Shown one piece after another: positions 44,850 to 56,574 of a stretch of DNA of 64,000 nt. The stretch is taken from assembly GCA_946811695.1 (NCBI GenBank), contig OX328125.1:41687153-41751152 (forward strand), given 5' to 3'. The notes beneath the pieces are model-generated. The model was given only the letters and a program-made list of their open reading frames with translations, was not told where the DNA came from and ran no database searches. The stretch is from Gonocerus acuteangulatus. Taxonomy: Eukaryota; Arthropoda; Insecta; Hemiptera; Coreidae. Within the stretch, counting starts at the first letter, position 1, and the number at the start of each line of letters is the position of its first letter. Both the position numbers and the translations under genes were made by a program.

Positions 44850-46033
44850 TAATCAGTGACGATGTACGATACTTCAATCTTTGAACCTTCTTCTTAGTTT
44901 GTTTTTTTTTTTATATTTATTTTATGAGCTTTTCGCAACTGTAGCGACTTGCTCAGAACAATCATTACATATATAGATACATACACACATGCATACACAT
45001 ATACATAAATATATACATAGATACAATAAGATGATTACATATGTGCATACAAACGTATTATTATATATATATATACATCAAAGTATACAAATATACATTA
45101 CACTATATTATTCTTAGTTTGAAGACTTGCTGCCTTACATACCTATACCATGAAACTTGCATTTCCTCCAGATATCCATGCTCAAGCAAAATCACAAATA
45201 ACTTTGAATCCGACAAAGGCGATACTTGTGTTTATTATGACCAGGGGGGTCAATTGAGCTCATTCCTTAATATCACAATAATAATAAAAATATTATTGTT
45301 CTTACATTCCGGTCTTGTTTTGGTTATTAAATAATTTAAAGTTTCTTTTTATTACAACATAATACTACAGGACTAAATTAGACAAGAGGAAGAATATGAC
45401 GAGTTCACAGAAAGTTAAAAACTATTTTTCTCTACAATTTATTTCGGCAAGTTACTCTTTCTGGTCGGAAACGCTTCGTATGTTCAGCTTAGACTTGGAA
45501 AAGATTAATACGCTACGCACTGTTTTTAGCTAACGATATGTTACATTTTCTATGAATGTCTAACTTAAGACAACACGATTTTTCTTACACTTAGAGCCAA
45601 AATGTTGCCTCTGAAATTTGGCGTCGCTGATAAATGTCCGATTCGCCCGTGAGTTATTATTTCTCTCCTTCAACTTTTCATGAGCCTAGGATACTAAGAA
45701 ACATCACTTAAATTTCCCGTTAAATTTATTTCGAATAGCCTATATATAAGGGAAATAGGTTTATGTTGTATAACCCTCACCTCTATCATAACATTAAAGT
45801 TGAATGTCTGCTTTAAGAACAGGTGTAAATCCTTTGTTAATATAAGGTTGGATGTGGATAAAGGGAAAATGCGCCATATAACTTCACTGCCGGGCTATAT
45901 GGCGAGCTACGGACGTCGTAATCATGAAAGTCACACCGTAAACTAGCTTAGTTTGGGTGGAAGTTGTTGCTAGCTTCATAACAATGCTATACCGACTGTT
46001 TATGTGCGCTTAATAAACTCCAATGGGTCATTA
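44850..46033. other. Unassigned AT-rich DNA
   Basis: At 44905-44960 a T-rich start with ATGAGCTTTTCGCAACTGTA, GCGACTTGCTC resembles a LINE 3' end on the minus strand; a similar one is at 59950-60060. A purine/pyrimidine-alternating ACATA-rich stretch follows. No genes. Confidence 0.4.
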
Positions 46034-46150
46034 TTAGCGAGTCCCCTCTCTCCCTCCATAGGGAGGAACTCCTCTTATGACGTCAGCATTATGGTATGGA
46101 GAGGTACCGACGAGAAATGTCTACGTTTCAAACCTCATAGGAAGGGAATA
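46034..46150 (+). repeat. Helentron 5'-end relict
   Basis: TTAGCGAGTCCCCTCTCTCC, CTCCATAGGGAGGAACTCCT and CTTATGACGTCAGC, then TACCGACGAGAAATGTCTAC, GTTTCAAACC follow the 5' hairpin and first 80 bases of the family with substitutions. A second, weaker echo (ATATCCGGAAGTGCTGATGG) lies near 46500. Confidence 0.6.
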
Positions 46151-47176
46151 GGGGAGGCAGATAGAATGGCATCGCCAAAAGACGACGCGAATGACAAGAG
46201 TCTCGAGTTACGTTAGAATCCGGAAAATCTGAAATTTCGTGAAATGTTTTCAAAATTCGTGACTTTTTCGTGATTTTCGTGCAGTAGACACTCTGCACGT
46301 AAAGCAAGTAATAATCGATTTATTGATTATTTAATATTCAATTTGTTGATTTGTTTGTGATCACAAGGAATTTATTGATTAATTAGTTTTGCTGAACAAT
46401 TCCTATGGATGTCTATTTTTTTTTGTTTTGGCCTGTTTTCTCCCATCCCCTTTATTTATAACTTGATGACCACTTGCTTATAACATTGACCTGATGAAGA
46501 TATCCGGAAGTGCTGATGGAAAATTACGGTGTTTAATCCCCCTCAGGTTGCCAAAAAACCGATCGTTTAAATAAAAATATACGCAAGCTTCAAAAATGAT
46601 CCGATTTTCAAGAAATGTTCTAGAAAAATACTTTGCAGAATTAAACAGCACCTCTTTGATTAACTTTTTTCGTATTTTCCTTCGTTAAAGTTTGTTGGAG
46701 AACTATGGAATGCCAGTAGCTATGAATGTTCTATGTTCCCTGAAACTAGTTGATAGAGCTAACGTTCAGCTGGAAGTGAGTACTTGCTCAAGTTGGTTAT
46801 AGAACCAACGACAAGCACATTATTCAAGCGGCAATTATGACCACCATATTGCTAATAATAAATGCATGGGGTTGTGTTGGCCTGCAGCGAAGGCTCTTGT
46901 ACTCAGGTCACCTTTAATGCAGTTAGCACGTTTGTAGCTGGTGTTGTTGGTTGTTCATGAAAGCGAATTTGTTATTAAATTTAAAATTAGCTACCGTACA
47001 GCTACACAATTTCTCTCAATGTTTTTAAAACTACTGAGTTATTTAACTTCTAATTTCCGAAGAAAAGTCAAAATTCTGACATGCAGGATCTGAATCATCT
47101 TTGTTTATTAGGCTTTTAATTGGTTTGCTCTTTCCAACCTAGAGTAGAAAATTGACCCAAATAAAATTAAACTGAC

Positions 47177-47237
<61 letters not shown>

Positions 47238-47754
47238 CACTGACTGACGTTAATTATGTCTTCCAATAATTATTTTATTGATTTATTTATGAGCATCCGC
47301 TACCAAGGCGATTCGATAATAAACAATTTTTATATACACCCAATTATACAGTTGGATTATAGGTATTCATCCAATTATATAAATACTTATACATGCAATA
47401 TTATAAGTCCATCTATTTATACATAAAGAGATGAAGGTAGTTAGCAGTCGAGTTGATAAAAAGCCAAGGAATTGTTTGGATTCGGCAAAGAGAAACGTCA
47501 GAATTTTCATAAAACAGACGATTTTTCTTAGCCAAAGCCTAACCATTCCATGATACAAATAGTTGTACATCCACTTATAGAATATTACATATACATTCAA
47601 TTATAGATTAAAAATAGAACAATGCTTAAGAAAATAAGCTGAGTATACTCGTACATAAAACATTAAAAACAAACGCCACTTTCACTACTTGTAATATAGC
47701 AGTCCACAAAAACGGTAGTTAAAAGTAATAGAGCAAAATTAATAATAAAACATG
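46151..47754. other. Unassigned DNA with a long poly-A
   Basis: A pure A run of about 55 bases lies at 47180-47235 without an attached retroposon I can name. Other sequence is AT-rich and unassigned. Confidence 0.5.
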
Positions 47755-47890
47755 GGTACTGCGCATGCGCGAACGCCAGCGGGCACGTTTTTGTGACACT
47801 TTTTTGTATCTTTTTTTCTCAGTTTGGCCATCGCTAAAGCATATTTATGCTAAAATTCCCTCACAGTTAACATAACCGAAAGTTATATAT
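47755..47890 (-). repeat. Dispersed repeat with GCGCATGCGC box, copy 2
   Basis: Reverse-complement match to 1775-1916. The plus strand reads GCGCATGCGCGAACGCCAGC, GGGCACG, TTTTTTGTATC, CATCGCTAAAGC, ATATTTATGCTAAAATT. Confidence 0.7.
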
Positions 47891-49375
47891 GGTTGGTGTA
47901 AATGTCAAACGTTGGGAAAATGTTTAACTCAAACTGTTGTTTTGGAATGATATTCTTCCTCTTTCCCATAAAACGGCTACAATCACACTGAAAGTGGATT
48001 TTCGGCGAATATACATATATACCAGTATTATTTTGTGACTGTCGATTTATAAATTGCATTTCTTCTCGGAATTTAAAGTGCTCAAGAGTGAACGTACACA
48101 ATTTTACGGTAAGTAACATTTTTAAAAGAATTTTGTGTAATTATTCTAATCGTCTAAACTAAATTAAATGATAACTTTTCCAGTTTTGAGGTTGTGACGG
48201 AGGAATTCATGAAAAGTCCAACCCAGCGGCTAAAATTCCTATTAACTCTTCGCCCTTTTAACAACAATGGATGGATCTCCCCGTTAATTCAAACCTTTGT
48301 TCTATCAAACTTCCCATTTATTTATTCTGTGATTTAGCTTAAACAATTTATACCCTAATATTTCTAGAGGCAATTGTTGATTAGAAAGGTGAATTAACTT
48401 TTCATAATTATTGTCACTAGATAATATCATTTCGTTATTTATATGTACGAAATAAACATATCCGATCGTTAACCGTTGGGATTGCGAAAGTAGATATAAT
48501 TAAGGTTCGGTCTTGGTATCAAAATAAATATACAAATCATTTTTTTTTCTTTTTTTTTTTTTTTTGGTGGACGTACCGGCTTTAACCTCAAGCCTTGTTA
48601 AACCTCAAGGAGAACAGCGTTAATAATACAAAGATGAAATGAAAGGAAAAACGTTTTACATAGACGAGTCAGAGTGATACATTTGGTAAATGATTGCCAT
48701 AGACATAACTTAAATTAAAGGCAGATTAATACAGATTTAAAACCTAAAGTATGATTAACATAATATGATATATAAAATGAATTAATACATGATGATAAGT
48801 AGCATACCGATTAGAAGAGAAAGAACTATCCCTCACGGTGTGTAATAGTTGATGACTATATCTTCGCAAATCATATACTAAGAAGTTGTGAAAGGCGCAA
48901 AAAACAAAAAAAAAAAAAAAAACAAAAAAAAAAACAACATCAAAATGGGTTTCAACCTTTTTTAAAGAAAGTTTCAACTAGCTAGGCTGAAATTTAAACC
49001 AATGCACCCGTTTTGGATCTAGTAACCTTCCCAATTAGGCAACCGAACTTCATATCAAAGCATTGAAGTTATCTGAGCATATTTATCTAAGGCCAAAAGT
49101 TCCACCAAATTTTCGTCTGATAGGCAACTCTGCTAGACTTTAATTTGATTGTATCACTTCAAAATAGTTGTCCCGTAAAAGGGCCCTGAGGATTAAATAC
49201 TGCTTAGGAGCCACAATATTACCCATAACAATCACTAAACAGATATTGTGGCAGTACTATGCTCCGCCCGCCTGATTTTCGTTTTTACCTTTATGAATAT
49301 TAATATTGTTTGGCCTAGAGGACGGTCTGGGACCGCGTCCCTCTCCCCCCCCCTCTCTCTCTCTCTCTCTCTTTT

Positions 49376-49410
<35 letters not shown>

Positions 49411-50255
49411 ACATAAATTGTAAACACACATAAAATGGATGGTCGGTAGTCTCAAGACCTGCTGATCTATGAATACTGAAACTTTGAGATTGCAAAACCT
49501 TCACCTTTTTCATAAAATTTAGGTCAAACTCATAAACAGTTTTCCTGCCTTGAAAATAAGGTTCATTGTTAATATTTCGTGTCGGGCGCAAGGAATAAAA
49601 TACGCTAAAAGATTTGTAATGGCAACTAAGGAAGAAAAAGTTCAGGTCAAACTCATACTTTTATTTTTATAATTAAAAAGTTCCTAGAGGACCTAAAGGT
49701 TTTTGAAAAACAAATTTTATTATAAAAGTACGCGGAGAATGTTTACATAAAATACTTTTAAAATATTTCTTCTTTTATTTTAAGATAAAACTTTTTCCTT
49801 TAAGAAATATTAACGTTTTAAGATGTCATTTTTACATGAAATAAACCTCACATTTATTTTACAATATTGGCTCGAAATTTGGCTTTCTCTTTTTTAATTT
49901 GTTTAATGCATGAGAAAAAATTCGTTTGAATGTTTGAAAGAACTACGTTTGATCATAAGAATTTGTAGTTGATTTTAAATTTCGAAATCCTAGTAGAGAA
50001 AATTCACGATATAGATGATAAGATTGAACGTGCAAAAAAACATTTTATAAATGAGAAAATATGGTTTTCTTCCATTATCAAATAAAGGGGAAACCCCATG
50101 AAGTAAATGAAATTTCATTTAAAACGGTTAAAACCGTTTTTTCTTGTTAACTAAAGCCATGGAGTAACACTACATTTTAGTTATATCTGAAGCTTGCTTT
50201 TTACAATATCATAAATATGTTAGGCACAGAGTTTTGTAACAAAATTAGGTTAAGT
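47891..50255. other. Unassigned AT-rich DNA
   Basis: T-rich tract at about 48541-48566 next to GGTGGACGTACCGGCTTTAA may be a retroposon end in reverse. A (CT)n then (TA)n compound microsatellite occupies 49345-49401. No genes. Confidence 0.5.
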
Positions 50256-50436
50256 AGAGAAAGGTATTAGAGCATTGAAAAATTGTAAAGCACCAGGTGA
50301 AGATAATATAGTAGCGGAACTAGTTAAAAATAGTACCTGTAAAATGAATGATTTAATATACGAACTGATATGTGATATCTGGGAAAATGCCACGAGATTG
50401 GAGCATAGGACTGTTGTGCCCAATATTTAAAAAAAA
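50256..50436 (+). pseudogene. RTE-like LINE, reverse transcriptase N-terminal fragment
   Basis: The frame gives ALKNCKAPGEDNIVAELVKN, then MNDLIYELICDIWEN and, after a one-base shift, MPRDWSIGLLCPIFKK. This is the start of a LINE reverse transcriptase (KAPGxDxI motif, then PIFKK). It stops at the Helentron insertion (50437). The continuation begins at 52208 with GSKEICSNYRG. The 5' end is truncated. Confidence 0.85.
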
Positions 50437-51491
50437 GTCGGATTCGCAGGAACTGCGTCATCTTAGCGCGGTTCCGTTCTTATCTCTAGTGTCACCTTTT
50501 GAAGGCATAGAATAGAAACAGTTATTACTTTTTTTAGATCAATAGCGAAACACCTATCCAAATGAAATCTCAAACAAACCAGTCTTGAAAGGTCTTGATT
50601 TACAATCTTACCTGTATGGGTCAGCTATCCCATAAGTCGGGCAGAAAGGCCTCCGCTCAGAGGCATTTGGAAAGCCTTGGGAAAACTTGGGAAGCCTCTT
50701 TGAACGCTACATTTTTAACAATAAATTGATCTTCTTATTTTACTTAATCTGTTTTATTGTCAAATACACTATCCGACTATAAGCAATTTAAAAATAACAA
50801 GGAATAAAACAAACAAAAAGAACCATTCGAAAAAACGAAATCAATCACTTTAAAGTCTTAAGCACTTATTTCTCCGATTGACATCGCCTAATTAAAACTT
50901 TCTTTAGAACCTTTTTTGTAGAGCATTTAGTAAGCTTTCGAAAGATTGTCAACGGTTTTCGAGATACTAACGAAAGTATACAAAGTTACCAAAACTTTTC
51001 TTGTCTGTTAATAAAATATTTTATTCTAACCCTTTCTTTACTCCAAACATAACCAAACTTTCAACATATTAGTGCTGATGAAATTCGAACATGCAGAAAA
51101 TGTTTCAACTGAATCCCATAATTCTAAGTACCAAAATCAAAGACAAAAAGAACAGTTCAAATAAGCGAAATCAATTACTTTAAAGGTTTAAGCACTTATT
51201 TCTCCGATTGACATCGCCTAATCAAAACTTCCATTAGAACCATTTTTGTAGAGCATTTAGTAAGCTTTCTAATGGTAATCTTACGTTTCGCAAGATTCTC
51301 AACCTTTTTCGAAATATTAAGGAAAGCAGGGGTCTCCCGTGGTCTAATGGCTAGCGCCTTGGATTCATAAGCGGGAGATGGTGGGTTCGATTCCCAACCT
51401 CCGGCAGGAATTTTATCATCCCACGGCTCGCTGGTAAAATTCCTCGCTACACCCTGGATGTCGGCGCTAATGACCTAGATGTAGATGCGCC

Positions 51492-51553
<62 letters not shown>

Positions 51554-52022
51554 AAGGAAAGTATACAAAGTTACCAAAATTTGTTATGTCTGTTAATAAA
51601 ATATTTTATTCTAACCCTTCCTTAACTCCAAACGTAACAAAAATTTCAACATATTAGTTTTAATGAAAGTAGAACATGCAGAAAATGTTTCAACTGAATC
51701 CCATGATTCTAAGTACCCAAACCAAAAACGGTATTCAAAAACTATTTTTCCAATTTTCTCAAAAACGGTTAAAGCTATCGCCTTGAAAATGGTTTCATTC
51801 GTTTTCCTAGCCCAAGAAGCCTATAAAACGAGTACTTACAAGCTTATGAACTCAAAAACGTAAGCGTTACGATTTTTTTTGCGCGAATTTCGCCCCAAAC
51901 GCCATCTTCCAGTGGGTGGATTTTGCTGGTTAACGAACCTGACCTTTCAAATCGGAAGACGGATTTTTGTACCAAATTTCATCACAATCGGACCATTAGG
52001 GAAGCCAGAAATGAGCGAACAG

Positions 52023-52071
<49 letters not shown>

Positions 52072-52207
52072 AATTTGAACCACCGTTATTTTCGGTCTCT
52101 AGGGGTTCTGAAACGCGAAATTTTCTAGTCGGCACTTCCGGATTGTTTCATTGTATCCACCTTATAAGCGGGGTTCCTCCCTATGGGGGAGGGAGGAACC
52201 GCGCTAA
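50437..52207 (-). mobile_element. Complete non-autonomous Helentron, copy 2, inserted in an RTE-like LINE
   Basis: Minus-strand 5' terminus at 52207 (TTAGCGCGGTTCCTCCCTCC, CCATAGGGAGGAACCCCGCT) and 3' terminus at 50437 (CGCAGTTCCTGCGAATCCGA). TA tract at 52028-52070. Two tandem internal units of about 340 bases lie around 50860-51680, interrupted by a tRNA SINE. The insertion falls exactly in the LINE's AAAAAA (Lys-Lys) codons, which fixes the element's ends and shows no duplication beyond the homopolymer. Confidence 0.9.
51327..51550 (+). mobile_element. tRNA-derived SINE with the 5S-SINE tail
   Basis: Head GGGGTCTCCCGTGGTCTAAT with A box TGGTCTAATGG, B box GGGTTCGATTCCC; body TTATCATCCCACGGCTCGCT, AAAATTCCTCGCTACACCCT; tail GGATGTCGGCGCTAATGACC, TAGATGTAGATGCGCCGT and a long poly-A. 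An 11-bp duplication ATTAAGGAAAG flanks it (51316-51326, 51551-51561). The tail is the one carried by the 5S SINEs, but the head and body are different. Confidence 0.93.
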
Positions 52208-53297
52208 AAGGAAGCAAAGAAATTTGCTCTAACTATAGAGGTATCGCACTATTAGGAGTGCTCTATAAGGTATTATCAAATACAATCATGAAAAAACTCA
52301 ACTCTTATACTGAAAAGATCTTGGGAGAATACCAATGTGGGTTCCGATATGGGAAAGGCACAATAGATCAAATTTTTGTAATTAGACAAACTATGGAACT
52401 CTTCTATGAATATAATATGGACGTACGCCTTCTATTTATTGACTATAAAGAAGTATTTGATAGTGTAAGAAGAGCAGCACTATTTAGCATTCTTGAGGAA
52501 TACGGCATCCCTCCAAAACTGATTAGGCTTATAAAAATGACACTAGATAGCACTGCTGCTAAGGTCCTGATCGGAAACAAAGTGGGTGCACCCCGTTGAG
52601 GCAATTTCTGCGGTAAGACAGGGTGATGCAATATCGGCTATGCTGTTCAACTTGGCTTTACAGTCTGCAGTGAAAGGTGCAATTAAAGAAGGAACATTAG
52701 CCAATAAAACATGGCAAATCTGGGCATATGCGGATGATTTGGTTATTATGGCCAGAAGTGAAGCAGCACTTGAAGAAGCCTTTGGCATTCTAGTAGAAAG
52801 AGGCAGTGCGGTTGGGCTCACCATAAATGAGGAAAAAACAAAATATATGATACTAAGAGCCTCAATTGATCAAACTGGACTAAAAACCAACATCTCCCTG
52901 TCCGATTATAATTTTGAAAGTGTGTCCAGTTTCACTTACTTAGGCTCCTCAATCAACAAGGGAAACAGGATTAGCCACGAAATACAAAAAAGAATAATGG
53001 CTGGCAATAGGGCATATTACGCAGACCTCAAGCTCCTCAAATCAAACATTCTCTCAAGGAAGACCAAATTGAAGCTGTACAATACTCTTATCAAAACGGT
53101 TGTTACCTACGGGTCGGAAACATGGTGCCTTCCATCTACAGACTGCCATTAGATTTTTGAAAGACGGCACTGGGCGTAAAAAATCGGAGAAACGCTGCCA
53201 TGGACCACGGTCTGTCACGACGGATGGAAGGGCATAGTCCGGAAGGCCAAGGGTCACAAAGACCTATAGTGCCGGGGAGTAAGTAAGTAAGTAAGAG
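52208..53297 (+). pseudogene. RTE-like LINE, reverse transcriptase and 3' end, frameshifted
   Basis: Resumes the LINE split by the Helentron: GSKEICSNYRGIALLGVLYK, GEYQCGFRYGKGTIDQIFVI and LLFIDYKEVFDSV (RT block with the first catalytic Asp), then a frameshift near 52590, AVRQGDAISAMLFNLALQSA, the catalytic YADD box (WAYADDLVIM), VGLTINEEKTKYM, FTYLGSSINKGN, and VVTYGSETWCLPS. A deletion follows, and the end (GWKGIVRKAKGHKDL) leads to a (TAAG)n tail at about 53279-53297. Sequence motifs and the short-repeat tail fit the RTE clade. Non-functional through frameshifts, deletion and truncation. Confidence 0.88.
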
Positions 53298-53702
53298 AAC
53301 GGTAGAACTGCATTATGACCTATAGCTGGATATTTATCCTCATCATTAAACTTCTTATTAAAATACATAGTTATATTTTTCACTTCACGAATATGCATAC
53401 GTTTCTACAAAACCAGTTTCTACTAAATTAGTAAACCAGAAGCGATTTCCTAAAAAGTTGTAAAAGCGACCTAACGCCTTTCTTGCGGATCAGTTGTTCC
53501 TCACCTTATAGCACTGCTGAAAGCTTGAAATTCAAAGTGAGACGGATTACAAATATATCTCATTTTTATATTTAAAAAATGTAGTTTTATTAATCCTCCT
53601 GATCGAACTCCGACAAACCAAAAATCTCTCCTCAATAATCAGATTTAAGGTTGGGGATTAACTAATAATAACATACCATTCTCCTTAAAAAATCGAATGC
53701 AT
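53298..53702. other. No recognised feature
   Basis: AT-rich DNA between the LINE tail and the TA array. Confidence 0.5.
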
Positions 53703-53703
53703 T

Positions 53704-53761
<58 letters not shown>

Positions 53762-53767
53762 CACACA

Positions 53768-53803
<36 letters not shown>

Positions 53804-53825
53804 AAAAAATTTTAAGGCAATACAT

Positions 53826-53891
<66 letters not shown>

Positions 53892-53910
53892 ATGTATTGC
53901 CTTAAAATTG

Positions 53911-53946
<36 letters not shown>
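53703..53946. repeat. TA arrays with a perfect 27-bp palindrome
   Basis: Several (TA)n tracts alternate with short unique pieces. AATTTTAAGGCAATACATAG-ACTTTAT at 53808-53834 is exactly mirrored by its reverse complement at 53883-53909, on either side of a 48-base TA tract. The whole can extrude as one hairpin. Assembly error is possible in such sequence. Confidence 0.85.
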
Positions 53947-53948
<2 letters not shown>

Positions 53949-54083
53949 CGCATCGACATCTGGGCCATAAGCGCCGACATCCAAGGGGCAGCGAGGAATT
54001 TTCTCAACGAGCCGTGAGAATCGAACCCACTATTTCCCGCATTGGAATCTAAGGCGTTTTCCACTAGACCAAGGGGAGACCCT
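53947..54083 (-). mobile_element. tRNA-derived SINE (family of 51327)
   Basis: Minus strand: GGGTCTCCCCTTGGTCTAGT, B box GGGTTCGATTCTC, ACGGCTCGTTGAGAAAATTC, CTCGCTGCCCCTTGGATGTC, GGCGCTTATGGCCCAGATGT, CGATGCGCT, and then it passes into the TA array rather than a poly-A. Shorter than the 51327 copy by a deletion after the B box. Confidence 0.85.
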
Positions 54084-54229
54084 TGCAAATGGAACTAAAC
54101 GGATTTCGTGTAGTTTCAATAAGCTGCAGTAAATTTCCAGTAAGGTTCCGAGTCCCTCCGGAAGCTGGGATTTTTCTCGAAATGAGCTTCATTTGGCCTT
54201 TGATTGAATTTGATGGTTAATTTATCAAG

Positions 54230-55330
54230 TTGATGTTGCGGAAACACAATATTAAAATGTACAGACTGAAATTACGGGAAAAGTGGTTTGAAGAATGGAC
54301 TCACTCCAAATGGCAAGGTGTAGGAGTGATACATTTCAAAGATTGTCCCAAAGCCAACAAGTTTGTCTATGAAAAAGAAAGTCTGTCTGGCTCTGAATGG
54401 ACAAATTCCCTAAAACTGAACGTCAATTATGCGCCATTGAGAGGAGTTCCTAGCGTTATTGGGGCATCAAATGTTGGACCCCTCAGTCGCAAGTGCTTCA
54501 GAGAGAAAGAACACCAGTACACGTGCTTGGAAACTGTCCAAATAGTATGCTTCTTGTCACTAGGCGGCACCATAACCTCAAACATAGGCTTATTGCTCTC
54601 CTTTAAGGAAAAGGCTTCCAATGCCATGAAGAAGTCTATGGTGTGGATGAAGATGGCTTCTCGAGATATGCTGACATCATAGCATTTCAGGCAGAAAGAA
54701 AATCAGCATATATAATTGATCCGACAATCAGATATGAGACTAACGATCCCTTGCAGGCAGAGGTAATTGACAGAGAGAAGAAAGCTATATAGGCAAAATG
54801 CATCAAGACATACCAAGAGAAGTTTGAAGAAGTGTATGGAAGCAGGAATTATACTGTGCAAGGCCTGTGGTTCGGCGCAAGAGGGACGATCCCAAAAGGA
54901 ACTAGTGACTTCCTTGAAACACTGGGACTAGATACAAGCAAGCTAGCCTCGCGGAATTGCAAGCCTCGTGCAATAAGCAATTCTTATTGATTCCCTGGGG
55001 ATTCTCAGCTATCACATTTATGAGAGCTGAACAGCTGATAATCATTCTTTCGAAGATTATTTTTTGTTCACCTTGTTAATTATATATAAAAAAAAATAAT
55101 CCAAATTCACCCTATAGAGAATAATTTTACTTATAGATTCATTTTTAAATATAATCTTACCAAATTTCCTTTTCTTTCCCTCCACACTCAAAAATAAATT
55201 AACAGACATTCCTAAAATTAATTCAATATATTTTCGAAAGAATGATTAGCAGGCTGTGTGTATAGCAACCCAATTTACTTGGGCAGCAATCTTTATTTGT
55301 TCATTGAATAAAGCTTTTCTTTCTTTCTCC
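54230..55330 (+). pseudogene. R2-like LINE 3' region with restriction-like endonuclease, degenerate
   Basis: A first frame (54230-54682) has WFEEWTHSKWQGVGVIHFKD and a CFREKEHQYTCLET stretch that looks like a Cys/His knuckle. A second frame carries HEEVYGVDEDGFSRYADIIA, AYIIDPTIRYETND, EKKAI with a stop, YTVQGLWFGARGTIPKGTSD and FLETLGLD. The D...DPTIR...E-K arrangement with GARGTIPK matches, from memory, the C-terminal PD-(D/E)XK endonuclease of R2-like retrotransposons in arthropods. Several frame changes and stops make it non-functional. The 3' end is probably near 55325 (AATAAAGCTTTTCTTTC). Confidence 0.75.
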
Positions 55331-56574
55331 ATGCATTAGTTCTTAACTATACACTGAAAATCTGTTTATGACGAAACGAACACGCAACCCGGAGGTACAG
55401 GTAAGAAATCTCGACTTGACATGATTGAAGTGCTTAACTTCTATTGTTGTCGTTGAAGGGTTAGATTGGGGGCCCCAAATCATCCTTGGACCCGTCTAGC
55501 CTTTATTAAGTAATTTAGTAATGGGTACCGTGGACAGTTCCTGAATGGGGGATGTTACATATTCATTCAATTTTAGGAATAATTAGATATGTCAGCAAAT
55601 TTTAAAAGGCAACAAGTTAAAAAATGTTAACTTGTTAGGAATAAATAACCGTGTTATATAGTATAAAAATTTATGATAATGAGGTAAACTGTAAGGTGTA
55701 AAGGAACTCATTACGGCCTAGACATTATATCAAACCCTGATGAGTGAAGTGAAACGAAGAACCTTCGTTAATTAGATGAAGCCACCCCGAAGACAGCCTC
55801 TGTCCAGGGGACGTGACGGGATTCCAAATGGAGATTTCGTGTTCAACAAAAAGCCTCAAAAGCTTTGTGCCAATTGGAATTTATAATGACGATTCGAGGG
55901 GGATAATGATTCAATTTACATCTGCTCGTCCTGATTAGCTGTATATTAATGGGACAAATAAATTTATTTATTCTCTTAATGACACCCGGTGAAATATGTC
56001 TAATCAGTTACTGAACCAAACGGAGAGAATTCAGCCAGGTCATTCGGTAATCACTAAAATGTTTTTAAAAAAAGGAGGGAAATGTATATTGTTGATGCTT
56101 TTATTAGCACTTCCCGTAGGAATGTAGCTATTGATGTAAAATAAAAGAATATTTGAATCATGTCTTCAAGTCTTCATGGATGCTTCCTACTTGATACCGA
56201 CAATGACTCTCGTTAAAATTTATAAATGTATTTACGTATATGTCTGTATCAACGATACCCACCAAAGGTTTTGTTTTTCCCCCACGAAGTTGATATATAG
56301 CATTGCTATAACAAATTATTAGATGAGTTCGTTAAGCACCAAAATAGGTCCATCATACCATACTTATTTTGGAAAAAATGCATTTTTGCAAAATAGACAT
56401 ATTTTTCCTTGGAATGGCCTTGATTTTGCGCCGAAAGGGTGAAGCAGACCTCGCATTCGAATTCAGTGACCATCAAAACCATGGAAGCTAGTTATTTCTT
56501 CTTAAAAGATTTCATGCGAAGTTTGACGTTCAAATGTCCTTACACCTTCAACACCAACTTTATGCCTCTGTGCT
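55331..56574. other. Unassigned DNA
   Basis: No recognised gene, RNA or repeat. Slightly less AT-rich around 55780-55860. Confidence 0.5.

Noticed and set aside
53703..54088. IYIYIY repeat peptides
   Set aside because: Pure translation of TA microsatellites.
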